Assembly: GCF_008123425.1 (NCBI RefSeq)
Contig: NZ_VSSS01000009.1
Coordinates: 1-64,000, forward strand
Origin: Bradyrhizobium rifense
GTDB lineage: Bacteria; Pseudomonadota; Alphaproteobacteria; Rhizobiales; Xanthobacteraceae
Reading direction: 5' to 3'
Length of the DNA: 64,000 nt
In this document: positions 24,593-33,925 of the stretch, piece by piece
Numbering within the stretch: position 1 is the first letter of the stretch
Layout: each line of letters begins with the position of its first letter
Notes under the pieces: generated by a model
Told to the model about the DNA's origin: nothing
Databases searched by the model: none
Seen by the model: only the letters and a program-made list of their open reading frames with translations
Position numbers and translations under genes: made by a program

Positions 24593-24899
24593 CGAGCTTC
24601 AGCCCGACAATGCCGGCCACAATCAGCCCGATGCTGGCGAGGCGGAGCGCGGTGGCGGTTTCGCCGAACAGAATGATCCCGAGTGCAGCGGTGCCCACCG
24701 CGCCGATACCGGTCCACACCGCGTAGGCGGTTCCAATCGGGAGCGATTTGAGGGCAACGCCGAGCAGGATGACACTGCCCGCCATGGCCGCGAGCGTCAA
24801 AACGGACGGAACGAGCTTCGAAAAGCCTTCGGTGTATTTCAGGCCGATTGCCCAGCCGACTTCCAGCAGACCGGCGACGAACAGGATGCTCCAGGCCAT
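24585..24899 (-). CDS. sugE: SMR family guanidinium exporter (SugE/Gdx)
   Basis: 104 residues in four membrane helices. The sequence follows E. coli SugE closely: [20 protein letters not shown] with the essential Glu13, then [21 protein letters not shown]. Proteins of this Gdx subgroup exchange guanidinium for protons. The ATG at 24897-24899 has a GGAGGGG site. A two-hairpin guanidine-II riboswitch precedes it, which independently supports the guanidinium role. Its 3' end is antisense to the last 8 bases of pit. Confidence 0.94.
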   Translation of the reverse strand: MAWSILFVAGLLEVGWAIGLKYTEGFSKLVPSVLTLAAMAGSVILLGVALKSLPIGTAYAVWTGIGAVGTAALGIILFGETATALRLASIGLIVAGIVGLKLVT

Positions 24900-24917
24900 G
24901 ACGCCCCTCCATTCAAG

Positions 24918-24970
24918 GCAGGGTCGTCCCCGCAGGCTGATATGCTGATGAGCAGGAAGGTCGTCCTCCC
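24918..24970 (-). ncRNA. guanidine-II (mini-ykkC) riboswitch
   Basis: Read on the minus strand, two six-pair GC-rich hairpins each close an ACGA tetraloop. The first is at 24955-24970 (GGGAGG, ACGA, CCTTCC with one G-U pair), the second at 24918-24933 (GCGGGG, ACGA, CCCTGC with one G-U pair). A 21-base linker separates them. Paired ACGR-loop hairpins are the definition of this riboswitch class, which binds two guanidinium ions. The second hairpin ends about 18 bases before the sugE start and close to its ribosome-binding site, so control is probably by freeing the ribosome-binding site when ligand is bound. Confidence 0.9.
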
Positions 24971-25074
24971 GCAAAGATCTGTCTGACCCAAGCCGATATG
25001 GGGCTGGCCGAAGGGCTCCGCAATCACCACATGAGGCTTGATCAGGCCCATTTTCCCTGCCAAACGCTCCCGCA

Positions 25075-26694
25075 ATGTCCGACATCGCCACCACAGCCGA
25101 ATCGCCGGCCCGTTCCCCGCTTGCCGCAGAAGTGTCGCGGCGGCGCACTTTTGCGATCATTTCGCACCCGGACGCCGGCAAGACCACGCTGACCGAGAAG
25201 TTGCTGCTGTTCGGCGGCGCCATCAATCTGGCCGGCCAGGTCAAGGCCAAGGGCGAACGGCGCAACACCCGCTCGGACTGGATGAAGATCGAACGCGAGC
25301 GCGGCATCTCGGTGGTGACCTCGGTCATGACCTTCGAGTTTGAAGGCCTCGTCTTCAACCTCCTGGACACGCCGGGCCACGAAGACTTTTCGGAAGACAC
25401 CTATCGGACGCTGACGGCGGTCGATTCCGCCGTGATGGTGATCGACGCGGCCAAGGGCATCGAGGCGCGGACCCGAAAGCTGTTCGAGGTGTGCCGCCTG
25501 CGCGACATCCCGATCATCACGTTCATCAACAAGATGGACCGAGAGAGCCGCGACGTTTTCGAGCTGCTCGACGAGATCGAGAAGACGCTGGCGCTCGACA
25601 CCACGCCAATGACCTGGCCGGTCGGCCGCGGCCGCGACTTCCTCGGCACCTATGACGTCGCCAATGGCGGCGTGCGTCTGCTCGAAGGCGGCGGTGCCAA
25701 GACGGGCGCGGCGCAGCAGATCGAGATCGCCGAGCTCGGCAAGCTCAACGCCAATCTCGACGTCTCGGCGGTAAAGGACGAGCTCGAGCTCGTCACCGAG
25801 GCCTCAAAGCCATTCGAGCTTGACGCGTTTCGCGAGGGCCATCTGACGCCGGTCTATTTCGGCAGCGCGCTACGCAATTTCGGCGTCGGCGATCTCTTGG
25901 AAGGCCTCGGCAAGTTCGCGCCCGAACCGCGGGCCCAGGACAGCGATCAGCGCAAGGTCGAGGCCACCGATCCGCGCATGAGCGCCTTCGTGTTCAAGAT
26001 CCAGGCCAACATGGATCCGAACCATCGCGACCGCATCGCGTTTGCGCGGCTCTGCTCGGGCAAGCTCAGCCGTGGCATGAAGGCGAAGCTGGTGCGCACC
26101 GGCAAGAGCATGCCGCTGTCGAGCCCGCAATTCTTCTTTGCCCAGGACCGTTCGGTCGCGGACGAGGCCTTTGCCGGCGACGTCGTCGGCATTCCCAATC
26201 ACGGCACGCTACGCATCGGCGATACCTTGACCGAGGGCGAGGATTTCAACTTCGTTGGCGTGCCGAGCTTCGCGCCTGAAATCGTCCGCCGGGTCCGTCT
26301 CACCGACGCGATGAAGGCGAAGAAGCTGAAGGAAGCGCTTCAGCAGATGTCGGAAGAGGGCGTCGTGCAGGTGTTTCGTCCGCGCGACGGCGCACCGGCG
26401 CTGGTCGGCGTGGTCGGTGCGCTGCAGCTCGACGTGCTCAAGGCGCGGCTCGAGGCGGAATATTCGCTGCCGGTCGAGTTCGAGGTCAGCGAGTTCCAAC
26501 TGGCGCGCTGGGTCGCATCGGGGGATCGCAAGAAGCTCGATAGCTTCCTCGCCGCCAACACCTCGAGCATCGCCGACGATGTCGATGGCGATCCCGTGTA
26601 CCTCGCCCGGAACGAGTTCTATCTCGGCTACACCAGGGAACGCGCCGAGGGCATCGAGTTCACCAACGTCAAGGACGTGAAGAAGAAGGGGTAG
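25075..26694 (+). CDS. prfC: peptide chain release factor 3
   Basis: 539 residues, the usual RF3 length. The GTPase motifs are in order: [15 protein letters not shown] (P-loop), [14 protein letters not shown] (switch I), [16 protein letters not shown] (switch II), and [11 protein letters not shown] (NKxD). RF3 recycles RF1/RF2 from the ribosome after termination. The gene is divergent from sugE. A 7-base stem hairpin (26716-26737) lies after the stop but lacks a T-run. Confidence 0.96.
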   Translation: MSDIATTAESPARSPLAAEVSRRRTFAIISHPDAGKTTLTEKLLLFGGAINLAGQVKAKGERRNTRSDWMKIERERGISVVTSVMTFEFEGLVFNLLDTPGHEDFSEDTYRTLTAVDSAVMVIDAAKGIEARTRKLFEVCRLRDIPIITFINKMDRESRDVFELLDEIEKTLALDTTPMTWPVGRGRDFLGTYDVANGGVRLLEGGGAKTGAAQQIEIAELGKLNANLDVSAVKDELELVTEASKPFELDAFREGHLTPVYFGSALRNFGVGDLLEGLGKFAPEPRAQDSDQRKVEATDPRMSAFVFKIQANMDPNHRDRIAFARLCSGKLSRGMKAKLVRTGKSMPLSSPQFFFAQDRSVADEAFAGDVVGIPNHGTLRIGDTLTEGEDFNFVGVPSFAPEIVRRVRLTDAMKAKKLKEALQQMSEEGVVQVFRPRDGAPALVGVVGALQLDVLKARLEAEYSLPVEFEVSEFQLARWVASGDRKKLDSFLAANTSSIADDVDGDPVYLARNEFYLGYTRERAEGIEFTNVKDVKKKG

Positions 26695-26774
26695 GGCGCA
26701 GCCCGGCCGCTTGAGCGCGAGCATGTGAACGCTCGCGGGCTTGACGGAATCTCTGGCGATGCCACGTTCTGCTG

Positions 26775-27353
26775 ATGTGGCGCGGCATCCTTGTCCTGAT
26801 CCTGCTAACGATATCAATGGTCGCCGCTGACGCGCAGCGTCGGCAGATCAATCCGATCCCGTTTTCGCACGAGCCGTGCAGCGTGCTCGACGGCCGGCCC
26901 TGCACGCCGTCCTTTTGCAGCGTGCTCGAGCATGGCCCTTGCATTCCCGAGATGGACTATCCCTACGGGGAGAACCTCCAGCTCACGATCGAGAGCGTCC
27001 CGTCAGACGCCGACCGCGCCAAATACCAGAAGCCGGATCACGATCTCGATACGATCGGCGACCTCTTCGCCGAGCTGCGAACCTGCTGGTCGCCGCCATC
27101 GGACAATGCGCGAAACGGGATGCAGATGTCGGTGCGCTTCAGCTTCAACAAGACCGGCGGCCTGATCGGCCCGCCGCGCCTGACGTACTCCACCGCAGGC
27201 GTTCCGGCCGATACAAGGACGACCTATCTGAACGCGATCAATTCCTCACTGAATGCCTGCCTCCCGCTGAAATTCACCAACGGCCTTGGCGGTGCCCTGG
27301 CCGGGCGTCCGATCGCGATCCGCTACGTCGATAACCGCGAGACTGGCAAGTAG
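26775..27353 (+). CDS. secreted TonB-C-terminal-like protein, function unknown
   Basis: 192 residues with a signal peptide (MWRGILVLILLTISMVAADA, cleaved around residue 20). A cysteine-rich segment with a repeated pattern PCSVLDGRPCTPSFCSVLEHGPCIP (34-58) follows. The C-terminal half (MQMSVRFSFNKTGGLIGPPR and on to the AINSSLNACLPLKF segment) resembles the TonB/TolA C-terminal fold seen in many rhizobial secreted proteins. There is no transmembrane anchor, so it is probably periplasmic. It is monocistronic. Confidence 0.68.
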   Translation: MWRGILVLILLTISMVAADAQRRQINPIPFSHEPCSVLDGRPCTPSFCSVLEHGPCIPEMDYPYGENLQLTIESVPSDADRAKYQKPDHDLDTIGDLFAELRTCWSPPSDNARNGMQMSVRFSFNKTGGLIGPPRLTYSTAGVPADTRTTYLNAINSSLNACLPLKFTNGLGGALAGRPIAIRYVDNRETGK

Positions 27354-27424
27354 CGCATCAGTTGCGACCGGCGGCCAATCGATGATACGCCATAGGCGGG
27401 GGCGCTGGTTGAGGGGAGGATGTC

Positions 27425-28009
27425 GTGGGTCTGCTGGTCATGATCCTGGGGCTGGTGCTGTTTTTCGCCGCCCATGTTTTCACAACGAAACGGGACGCAC
27501 GCGCGCAGGCGATCGCGCGGCTGGGCGAGGGGACCTACAAGATCCTCTATTCGGTTGTCTCACTCGCGGGGCTGGCGCTGATCGTCTGGGGCTTTAGCCA
27601 TTATCGCGCGACCGGCTGGATCGATGTCTGGTACCCGCCGAAAGCGATGAAGCACGTCACGGTGGCGCTGATGCTGCCTGCCGTCATCCTGGTGGTCGCG
27701 TCATATTTGCGCGGGCGCATCTATGCGACGCTGAAGCATCCGATGCTCGCCGGCATCAAGCTGTGGGCGGCGGCGCATCTGCTCGCCAATGGCGATCTCG
27801 GCTCCATCATCCTGTTCGGCTCGTTTCTGGGCTGGGGGGTCTATGACCGCATTTCGCTCAAGCATCGCACCGATAGCGGCGGCCCGCCGATTCCAGTGGG
27901 CGGCGTCACCAACGATCTGATTGCGATTGCGGTCGGCATCGTCGCTTATCTGGCGCTGGCGTTTGCATTCCATCCTGTCGTGATCGGTGTTCCCGTCATG
28001 GGCGGCTAG
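27425..28009 (+). CDS. NnrU family membrane protein
   Basis: 194 residues, GTG start. Five or six membrane segments; LFFAAHVFTTKRDARAQAIARLGEGTYKILYSVVSLAGLALIVWG and LKHPMLAGIKLWAAAHLLANGDLGSIILFGSFLGWGVYDRISLKHR carry the histidines conserved in NnrU. NnrU is associated with nitrite/nitric-oxide metabolism in Rhodobacter and is related to isoprenoid/haem-type membrane enzymes, but no denitrification gene is near. The role here is unknown. Confidence 0.87.
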   Translation: MGLLVMILGLVLFFAAHVFTTKRDARAQAIARLGEGTYKILYSVVSLAGLALIVWGFSHYRATGWIDVWYPPKAMKHVTVALMLPAVILVVASYLRGRIYATLKHPMLAGIKLWAAAHLLANGDLGSIILFGSFLGWGVYDRISLKHRTDSGGPPIPVGGVTNDLIAIAVGIVAYLALAFAFHPVVIGVPVMGG

Positions 28010-28082
28010 CCGATCAGCGCAAGACAGCACCCGCGTACGCATGCGCGGAAGGTGACAAAAGCAACAAGCCGAGGGCCCTCCG

Positions 28083-29669
28083 ATGGACTGGTCGCAATCT
28101 CAGATTCCGCCGATGCGGTTCGAGGCGCGTTTTGGCGATCGGGTGGTCCCGGCCTTCACCGATCGGCCCTCGAGCTTGTGGGCGATGATCGCGGAGGCCG
28201 CCGCGCGCAACGGCGACGGCGAAGCGCTGATCTGCGGCAATGTCCGGCTGAGCTGGCGGCAGGCGATGGATCAGGCGGCGCGGATTGCATCGGGCTTTCG
28301 CAAGCTGGGGCTGCGACGCGGTGACCGCGTTGCCATCCTGCTCGGTAACCGCATCGAATTTCCGCTGCTGCTGTTTGCCGCCGCACATGAGGGGCTGGTC
28401 ACCGTGCCGCTCAGCACGCGCCAGCAGAAGCCGGAGATCGCCTATGTTCTCACCGATTGCGGCGCCAGGATACTGATCCACGAAGCGGCGCTCGCCGAGC
28501 GGTTGCCCGATGCGCGGGATGTTCCCGAGGTGGTTCATCGCATCGCAACCGATGATGACGCGCAGCTGTCACGCTTCGCCGTACTTGCCGACAACCCAAC
28601 AGCCCCGACACCCGTCGAAGTCAGCGAGGAGGATACCGCGATGATCCTCTACACCTCGGGCACGACAGGCAAGCCGAAGGGCGCGATGCTCGCCCATTGC
28701 AACATCGTGCATTCCTCGATGGTGTTCGTGTCCTGCCTGCAATTGACGGCGGCCGACCGCTCCATCGCAGCCGTGCCGCTCGGCCACGTCACCGGCGTCG
28801 TCGCCAACATCACGACCATGATCCGCTGCGGCGGCGCGCTGATCATCATGCCGGAGTTCAAGGCCGCGGAATATCTCAAGCTCGCCACGCGCGAGCGCGT
28901 CACCTACACGGTGATGGTGCCTGCGATGTACAATCTCTGCCTGCTCCAGCCGGATTTCGACAGCTATGATCTCTCGAGCTGGCGCATCGGTGGCTTCGGT
29001 GGCGCGCCGATGCCGGTTGCGACCATCGAGAAGCTCGAGGCGGCGATTCCGGGCCTGAAGCTTGCGAACTGCTACGGCTCGACCGAGACGACGTCGCCGT
29101 CCACCATCATGCCGGGCGAACTGACGGCGAGCCATATCGACAGCGTCGGTCTGCCGTGTCCCGGTGCGCGGATCATCGCGATGGGGGCGGACGGGCGCGA
29201 GCTGCCGCATGGCGAGATCGGCGAGCTCTGGATTCAGAGCGCCTCCGTCATCAAGGGTTACTGGAACAACCCGAAGGCCACCGCCGAAAGTTTCACCAGC
29301 GGATTCTGGCACTCCGGCGATCTCGGCTCGGTCGATGCGCAAGGGTTCGTCCGCGTGTTCGACCGGCAGAAGGACATGATCAACCGCGGCGGCCTGAAGA
29401 TCTATTCCGCCGAGGTCGAATCCGTGCTCGCCGGTCATCCCGCCGTGGTCGAGAGCGCGATTATCGCAAAACCTTGCCCGGTGCTCGGTGAGCGCGTCCA
29501 CGCCGTGGTGGTGACGCGCATGCAGGCCGGGAGCGACGATCTGCGGGCCTGGTGCGCCGAACGTTTGTCCGATTACAAGGTGCCGGAGACGATGACGATC
29601 ACGGCCGACCCGCTGCCGCGCAACGCCAATGGCAAGGTGCTGAAGCGGCAGTTGCGGGAGCTCTGGTAG
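28083..29669 (+). CDS. acyl-CoA synthetase (AMP-forming, fatty acid-CoA ligase family)
   Basis: 528 residues; ATG at 28083. The AMP-binding P-loop is YTSGTTGKPKG (190-200), the A5 motif is NCYGSTETTSP, the hinge is DRQKDMINRGGLKIY, and the C-terminal catalytic lysine lies in LPRNANGKVLKRQL. The enzyme activates a carboxylic acid as acyl-AMP and transfers it to CoA; chain length is not readable. Cytoplasmic. No fatty-acid or aromatic catabolism neighbour indicates the substrate. Confidence 0.9.
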   Translation: MDWSQSQIPPMRFEARFGDRVVPAFTDRPSSLWAMIAEAAARNGDGEALICGNVRLSWRQAMDQAARIASGFRKLGLRRGDRVAILLGNRIEFPLLLFAAAHEGLVTVPLSTRQQKPEIAYVLTDCGARILIHEAALAERLPDARDVPEVVHRIATDDDAQLSRFAVLADNPTAPTPVEVSEEDTAMILYTSGTTGKPKGAMLAHCNIVHSSMVFVSCLQLTAADRSIAAVPLGHVTGVVANITTMIRCGGALIIMPEFKAAEYLKLATRERVTYTVMVPAMYNLCLLQPDFDSYDLSSWRIGGFGGAPMPVATIEKLEAAIPGLKLANCYGSTETTSPSTIMPGELTASHIDSVGLPCPGARIIAMGADGRELPHGEIGELWIQSASVIKGYWNNPKATAESFTSGFWHSGDLGSVDAQGFVRVFDRQKDMINRGGLKIYSAEVESVLAGHPAVVESAIIAKPCPVLGERVHAVVVTRMQAGSDDLRAWCAERLSDYKVPETMTITADPLPRNANGKVLKRQLRELW

Positions 29670-29848
29670 GGACCTGAGCGGGGCGCGCCTCGCCCCCGGG
29701 CTATCCCGGACCGCGCGTTAACGCCTTGATCGGGCTTGCTTTGCCTTGCCTCCGCCATATCGATAGGTTATCGCCGCCGCACGTGGGGACGGGTTTTAGA
29801 CGCGCACGATCTGGCGCGCGCTCCCGGCCGGGCATGGGATTGGCATAA

Positions 29849-30502
29849 GTGTCTGAATTATTTGACGAAGTCGACGAGGAAGTACGTCGCGAACAGTTCA
29901 AGAAGCTGTGGGACAAATATTCGCTCTACTTCATCGCCCTGATGGTGCTGATCGTGGCGGCCGTGGGCGGCTGGCGCGGCTACCAGTATCTGGAGGCCAA
30001 GAAGGCAGCCGAGGCCGGCGCGACCTTCGAGAAGGCCGTTGAGCTGTCGGAGCAGGGCAAGCACGCGGAGGCCGAGACGGCCTTTGCCGATCTCGCTGGC
30101 AAGGCTCCATCTGGCTACCGCACCCTGGCGCGGCTTCGTGCCGCGGCGGAGGCATCGGCCCGCGATCCCAAGGCTGCAGCCAAGATGTATGACGACATCG
30201 CCGCTGACAGCGGCGTCGGCAGCGAATGGAGGGATCTTGCCAAGATTCGCGCCGCCGGCCTTCTGGTGGACAGCGCGAGCTATGCCGATATCCGGCAGCG
30301 GCTGGAAACCTCTGCCGAGCCCAAATCGACCTTCCGCCACAGCGCCCGCGAAATGCTGGCGCTGTCGGCCTGGCGCAACAACGACATGACCGCGGCCCGC
30401 AAATGGGTCGATGCGATCGCCGAGGACGGCGAAACGCCGCCGGGCCTGCGCTCGCGCGCCGAAGCGCTTCAGGCCCTGCTGCCGCCCGTCGCCAAAAGCT
30501 GA
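29849..30502 (+). CDS. YfgM-like membrane-anchored TPR protein
   Basis: 217 residues, GTG start. MSELFDEVDEEVRREQFKKLWDKYSLYFIALMVLIVAAVGGWRGYQYLEAKKA gives a cytoplasmic helix and one membrane helix (about 27-46), followed by a periplasmic helical repeat region. This is the standard layout of the alphaproteobacterial YfgM/TPR_21 proteins, which work with the Sec translocon and envelope chaperones. It lies just upstream of a lipoprotein and der, the place where yfgM and bamB usually occur. Confidence 0.87.
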   Translation: MSELFDEVDEEVRREQFKKLWDKYSLYFIALMVLIVAAVGGWRGYQYLEAKKAAEAGATFEKAVELSEQGKHAEAETAFADLAGKAPSGYRTLARLRAAAEASARDPKAAAKMYDDIAADSGVGSEWRDLAKIRAAGLLVDSASYADIRQRLETSAEPKSTFRHSAREMLALSAWRNNDMTAARKWVDAIAEDGETPPGLRSRAEALQALLPPVAKS

Positions 30503-30546
30503 CGGCCAAGTAAGCTAAGCCAAGTGAGCTGAGACGAGATACTGAT

Positions 30547-31107
30547 ATGCGCCGCACGCCCCGCTTGATCGCTGCCGCCGTCCTTATCGCCTTCACGGGC
30601 GTCCTGGGCGGCTGCTCCAGCTTCGATCCGAGCGATCTGCTCGACTTCCTCGATACCAAGAAGAAGCTGCCGGGCGATCGCAAGCCGGTGTTCCCCGAGG
30701 GCGTGCCGGGTCTGGAGCAGGGCGTGCCGAAGGACATGTACAAAGGCGCGCAGCAGCAACAGGATCCGAACGGGCCTGCCGTCGCGGCACTGCCGGCCGA
30801 GCCGCCGCCCGCTGAGCCGGCGAAATCGTCGAAATCCGCCAAGGGCAAGAAGACCAGGCAGCCGGCCGCGACCGCAGCCGCACCGGCTGAAGCGCCGGCC
30901 GGTGAGGTCGACGGCGAAGCCCAGCCCGAGGCGGCGCCGGCACAGGCAGCTCCGCCGCCCAAGCAGAAGATCGTTCGCAAGCGCACCACCGCTCCGCCGC
31001 CGGATCAATCTGCGCAGCAGCCGGCGCAATCGGCGCAGACCACCCAGCAACAGCAGACGCAGGGGGCTTTCCCGGCGCCGATGCCCAGCGGCAGTTTCTC
31101 GCGCTGA
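30547..31107 (+). CDS. proline/alanine-rich lipoprotein
   Basis: 186 residues. A lipoprotein signal peptide ends in the lipobox LGGC, making Cys23 the lipidated residue. Behind it come SSFDPSDLLDFLDTKKKLPGDRKPVFPEGVPGLEQGVPKDMYKG (about 24-67), which looks like the conserved part, and then a long Ala/Pro/Lys/Gln-rich disordered tail. Between yfgM and der one would expect bamB; this protein has no beta-propeller and is not BamB. It is likely anchored in the outer membrane and conserved in Bradyrhizobium; function unknown. Confidence 0.8.
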   Translation: MRRTPRLIAAAVLIAFTGVLGGCSSFDPSDLLDFLDTKKKLPGDRKPVFPEGVPGLEQGVPKDMYKGAQQQQDPNGPAVAALPAEPPPAEPAKSSKSAKGKKTRQPAATAAAPAEAPAGEVDGEAQPEAAPAQAAPPPKQKIVRKRTTAPPPDQSAQQPAQSAQTTQQQQTQGAFPAPMPSGSFSR

Positions 31108-31157
31108 TATTTTTCACCGATTTGACAGGCGCTACCTCGACGGCGCACGAATGACCA

Positions 31158-32540
31158 ATGTCCTTTACGATCGCCATCATCGGCCGACCCAATGTCGGCA
31201 AGTCGACGCTGTTCAACCGCCTGGTGGGACAGAAGCTCGCGCTTGTTGATGATCTGCCCGGCGTCACCCGCGACCGCCGCGAAGGCGAGGCCAGGCTCGG
31301 CGATCTCGAATTCACCATCATCGACACGGCCGGCCTCGACGAAGGCGCCAAGGGCTCGCTGACGGCGCGGATGCAGGAGCAGACCGAGGCGGCGATCGCG
31401 CAGGCCGATGCACTGTTCTTCGTGATCGATGCCCGAATCGGCCTCACACCCACTGACCGCGCCTTCGCCGATTTCGCCCGCAAGGCCAACAAGCCGGTGC
31501 TGCTGGTCGCCAACAAGAGCGAAGGCAAGCACGGCGATGCCGGCGCGATGGAGTCCTTTGCGCTCGGCCTCGGCGATCCCATCCAGATCTCGGCCGAGCA
31601 CGGCGAGGGCATGGGCGAGCTGTACGACGAGCTCGCCAAGCTGATGCCGGCGCCTGTCGACGAAGATGAGGCCGAGGACGACGAGCCACTCTCCGAGGAG
31701 GAGGCCGCGACGCGTCCGATCCGGGTTGCCATCGTCGGCCGTCCCAATGCCGGCAAGTCGACCATGATCAACCATCTGCTCGGCGAGGAGCGCCTGCTGA
31801 CGAGCCCGGAAGCCGGCACCACGCGCGATTCGATCGCGGTCGAGATCAACTGGAAGGGCCGCGAATTTCGCGTGTTCGATACCGCAGGTCTCCGCCGGCG
31901 CTCGCGCATCGAGGAGAAGCTGGAAAAGCTCTCGGTTGCGGATGCGCTGCGCGCGGTGCGCTTTGCCGAAGTCGTCGTGATGATGATGGATGCGCAGAAC
32001 CGTTTCGAGGAACAGGATCTGCGGATCGCCGACCTGATCGAGCGCGAGGGACGCGCCGTCGTGCTCGCGGTCAACAAATGGGATCTGATGGAGACCAAGG
32101 GCGGCGGCGCGATCTCGACGTTGCGCCGCGACGCCGACCATTGGCTGCCGCAGGTCAAGGGCGTGCCGATCGTTGCCGTCTCCGGCCTGATGGGCGAAGG
32201 CATCGATCGCCTGATGCAGGCGATCCAGGACGCTTACGCGCTCTGGAACAAGCGCGTCTCGACTGCGGCATTGAACCGCTGGTTCGAGGAGGCGGTCCAG
32301 GCCAATCCGCCGCCCGCGGTGTCCGGCCGCCGGCTGAAGCTGAACTACATCACGCAGACCAAAGCGCGCCCGCCGAGCTTCGTGCTGTTCTGCTCGCGCG
32401 CGGACGCAGTTCCGCAGTCTTACTTGCGCTACCTCATCAACTCGATGCGTGAGGCCTTCGACCTGCCTGGTACGCCAGTGCGCATCACCTTGCGCGAGAA
32501 GGCCAATCCCTTCGCGCACAAGCGCAAGCGGCCGTCGTGA
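31158..32540 (+). CDS. der: ribosome biogenesis GTPase Der (EngA)
   Basis: 460 residues with two tandem GTPase domains, the Der hallmark: GRPNVGKST (9-17) with DTAGLDEG and NKSEGK, then GRPNAGKST near residue 194 with [20 protein letters not shown] and NKWDLM. The C-terminal KH-like domain ends in the typical [11 protein letters not shown]. Der is essential for 50S subunit maturation. The MFS gene overlaps its stop by 4 bases. Confidence 0.97.
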   Translation: MSFTIAIIGRPNVGKSTLFNRLVGQKLALVDDLPGVTRDRREGEARLGDLEFTIIDTAGLDEGAKGSLTARMQEQTEAAIAQADALFFVIDARIGLTPTDRAFADFARKANKPVLLVANKSEGKHGDAGAMESFALGLGDPIQISAEHGEGMGELYDELAKLMPAPVDEDEAEDDEPLSEEEAATRPIRVAIVGRPNAGKSTMINHLLGEERLLTSPEAGTTRDSIAVEINWKGREFRVFDTAGLRRRSRIEEKLEKLSVADALRAVRFAEVVVMMMDAQNRFEEQDLRIADLIEREGRAVVLAVNKWDLMETKGGGAISTLRRDADHWLPQVKGVPIVAVSGLMGEGIDRLMQAIQDAYALWNKRVSTAALNRWFEEAVQANPPPAVSGRRLKLNYITQTKARPPSFVLFCSRADAVPQSYLRYLINSMREAFDLPGTPVRITLREKANPFAHKRKRPS

Positions 32541-33793
32541 CCGGAGAGGCCGGCGAGGCGATAGCGCAAGGCGCTGCGCCTGTCCGGCGCGGTGCGGTCG
32601 CCTTCATCTTCGTCACCATCCTGCTCGACATGCTTGCGCTCGGCGTGATCATGCCGATCCTGCCCAAGCTGATCGAGAGTTTTGTCGGCAACGACACGGC
32701 GCATGCAGCCCGCATCTTCGGCCTGTTCGGCACTGCCTGGGCGCTGATGCAATTCGTATTCTCGCCGCTACTCGGCGCGCTGTCGGACCGCTTCGGGCGC
32801 CGGCCGGTGGTGCTGCTGTCGAATTTCGGACTCGCCGCCGACTACGTGCTGATGGCGCTCGCGCCATCGCTGAATTGGCTGTTCGTCGGCCGCGTGATTT
32901 CCGGCATCACCTCGGCCAGCATCTCGACCGCGTTCGCCTATATCGCCGACATCACGCCGCCGGAGCGGCGCGCGGCGGTGTTCGGCAAAATTGGTGCGGC
33001 GTTCGGCGCCGGCTTCATCCTCGGCCCGGCGCTGGGCGGCCTGCTCGGCGATATCGATCCGCGATTGCCGTTCTGGGCGTCGGCGGGTTTGAGCTTTGCC
33101 AATGCGCTCTATGGCCTGTTGATCCTGCCGGAATCACTGGCGCGGGAGAAGCGCGCGCCGTTCCGCTGGACCAGCGCCAATCCGGTCGGAGCGGTGCATC
33201 TGTTGCGCTCCAACGCGGGGCTGGCGGCGCTATCGGTGGTTAACTTCATCGCACAGGTCGCCCATGTCGTGCTGCCGTCGACCTTCGTGCTCTACGCGAC
33301 CTATCGTTATGGCTGGGATTCCAAGACCGTCGGACTGACGCTCGCGATGGTCGGTGTCTGCGCCATGGTGGTGCAGGGGCTCGCCATCGGCCCGATCGTG
33401 CGCGTCCTCGGCGAGCGTGGCACGCTGCTGCTGGGATTGTGCTGCGGGGCCGTCGGCTTTGCGATCTTCGGCAGCGCGCCGACCGGACTGCTGTTCTGGC
33501 TCGGCATTCCCGTGATGTCGCTATGGGGAATTGCGGGCGCCGCGCTCCAGGCGTTGATGACGCGGCTGGTCGCGCCGGATCAGCAGGGCCAGTTGCAGGG
33601 CGCGACCTCGAGCGTACAGAGCGTGGCTCAGCTCGTGGGCCCGTTCCTATTCACGCTGACGTTCTCATATTTCATCGGCGGCAGCGCGCCGCTGCATCTG
33701 CCCGGTGCACCGTTTCTGCTTGCTGCGGCACTGATGGTGCTGTGCGTTGCCATCGCCGTTCGGGCCCTGGCTGCGACGAAGACGGTCTCGTAG
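32537..33793 (+). CDS. MFS drug transporter of the TetA/TCR type
   Basis: 418 residues with twelve membrane segments; GTG start overlapping the der stop (GTGA). [21 protein letters not shown] is the first helix of TetA-like proteins, and [24 protein letters not shown] is MFS motif A. Motif [21 protein letters not shown], marks a drug:proton antiporter. Chromosomal relatives are abundant in rhizobia and are usually not tetracycline-resistance genes. Substrate unknown. Confidence 0.9.
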   Translation: MTGEAGEAIAQGAAPVRRGAVAFIFVTILLDMLALGVIMPILPKLIESFVGNDTAHAARIFGLFGTAWALMQFVFSPLLGALSDRFGRRPVVLLSNFGLAADYVLMALAPSLNWLFVGRVISGITSASISTAFAYIADITPPERRAAVFGKIGAAFGAGFILGPALGGLLGDIDPRLPFWASAGLSFANALYGLLILPESLAREKRAPFRWTSANPVGAVHLLRSNAGLAALSVVNFIAQVAHVVLPSTFVLYATYRYGWDSKTVGLTLAMVGVCAMVVQGLAIGPIVRVLGERGTLLLGLCCGAVGFAIFGSAPTGLLFWLGIPVMSLWGIAGAALQALMTRLVAPDQQGQLQGATSSVQSVAQLVGPFLFTLTFSYFIGGSAPLHLPGAPFLLAAALMVLCVAIAVRALAATKTVS

Positions 33794-33911
33794 GTTGGGC
33801 AAAGCGACTTGTCCGCCGTAGCTCGAAGAGCGAAGGCGGAAGCGTGTCCACCGCTTCCTCGCTTGCGGCGAGATGGTGGGCACTGCGCTTTCGCGCCTTT
33901 GCCCACCCTGG
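33788..33911. repeat. Bradyrhizobium-type intergenic palindromic repeat, copy 1
   Basis: The spacer between the MFS gene and the substrate-binding protein gene is filled by an element bounded by inverted GTTGGGCAAAG and CTTTGCCCACC ends. Its first 65 bases (33788-33852) match, with three differences, the reverse complement of 44900-44964. Inside are further short dyads (CTCGAAGAGCGA, CTCGCTTGCGGCGAG). Copy 1 abuts the MFS stop codon and lies between converging genes, the usual site for such REP-like elements. Confidence 0.85.
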
Positions 33912-33925
33912 CAGTATCGGCTCTC

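Noticed and set aside
30547..31107. Lipoprotein upstream of der as BamB
   Set aside because: The position fits, but the protein is short and disordered and lacks the beta-propeller repeats of BamB.
32537..33793. MFS protein as an acquired tetracycline-resistance gene
   Set aside because: It overlaps der, has host-like base composition and no mobile-element neighbours; chromosomal TetA-like pumps are normal in this group.
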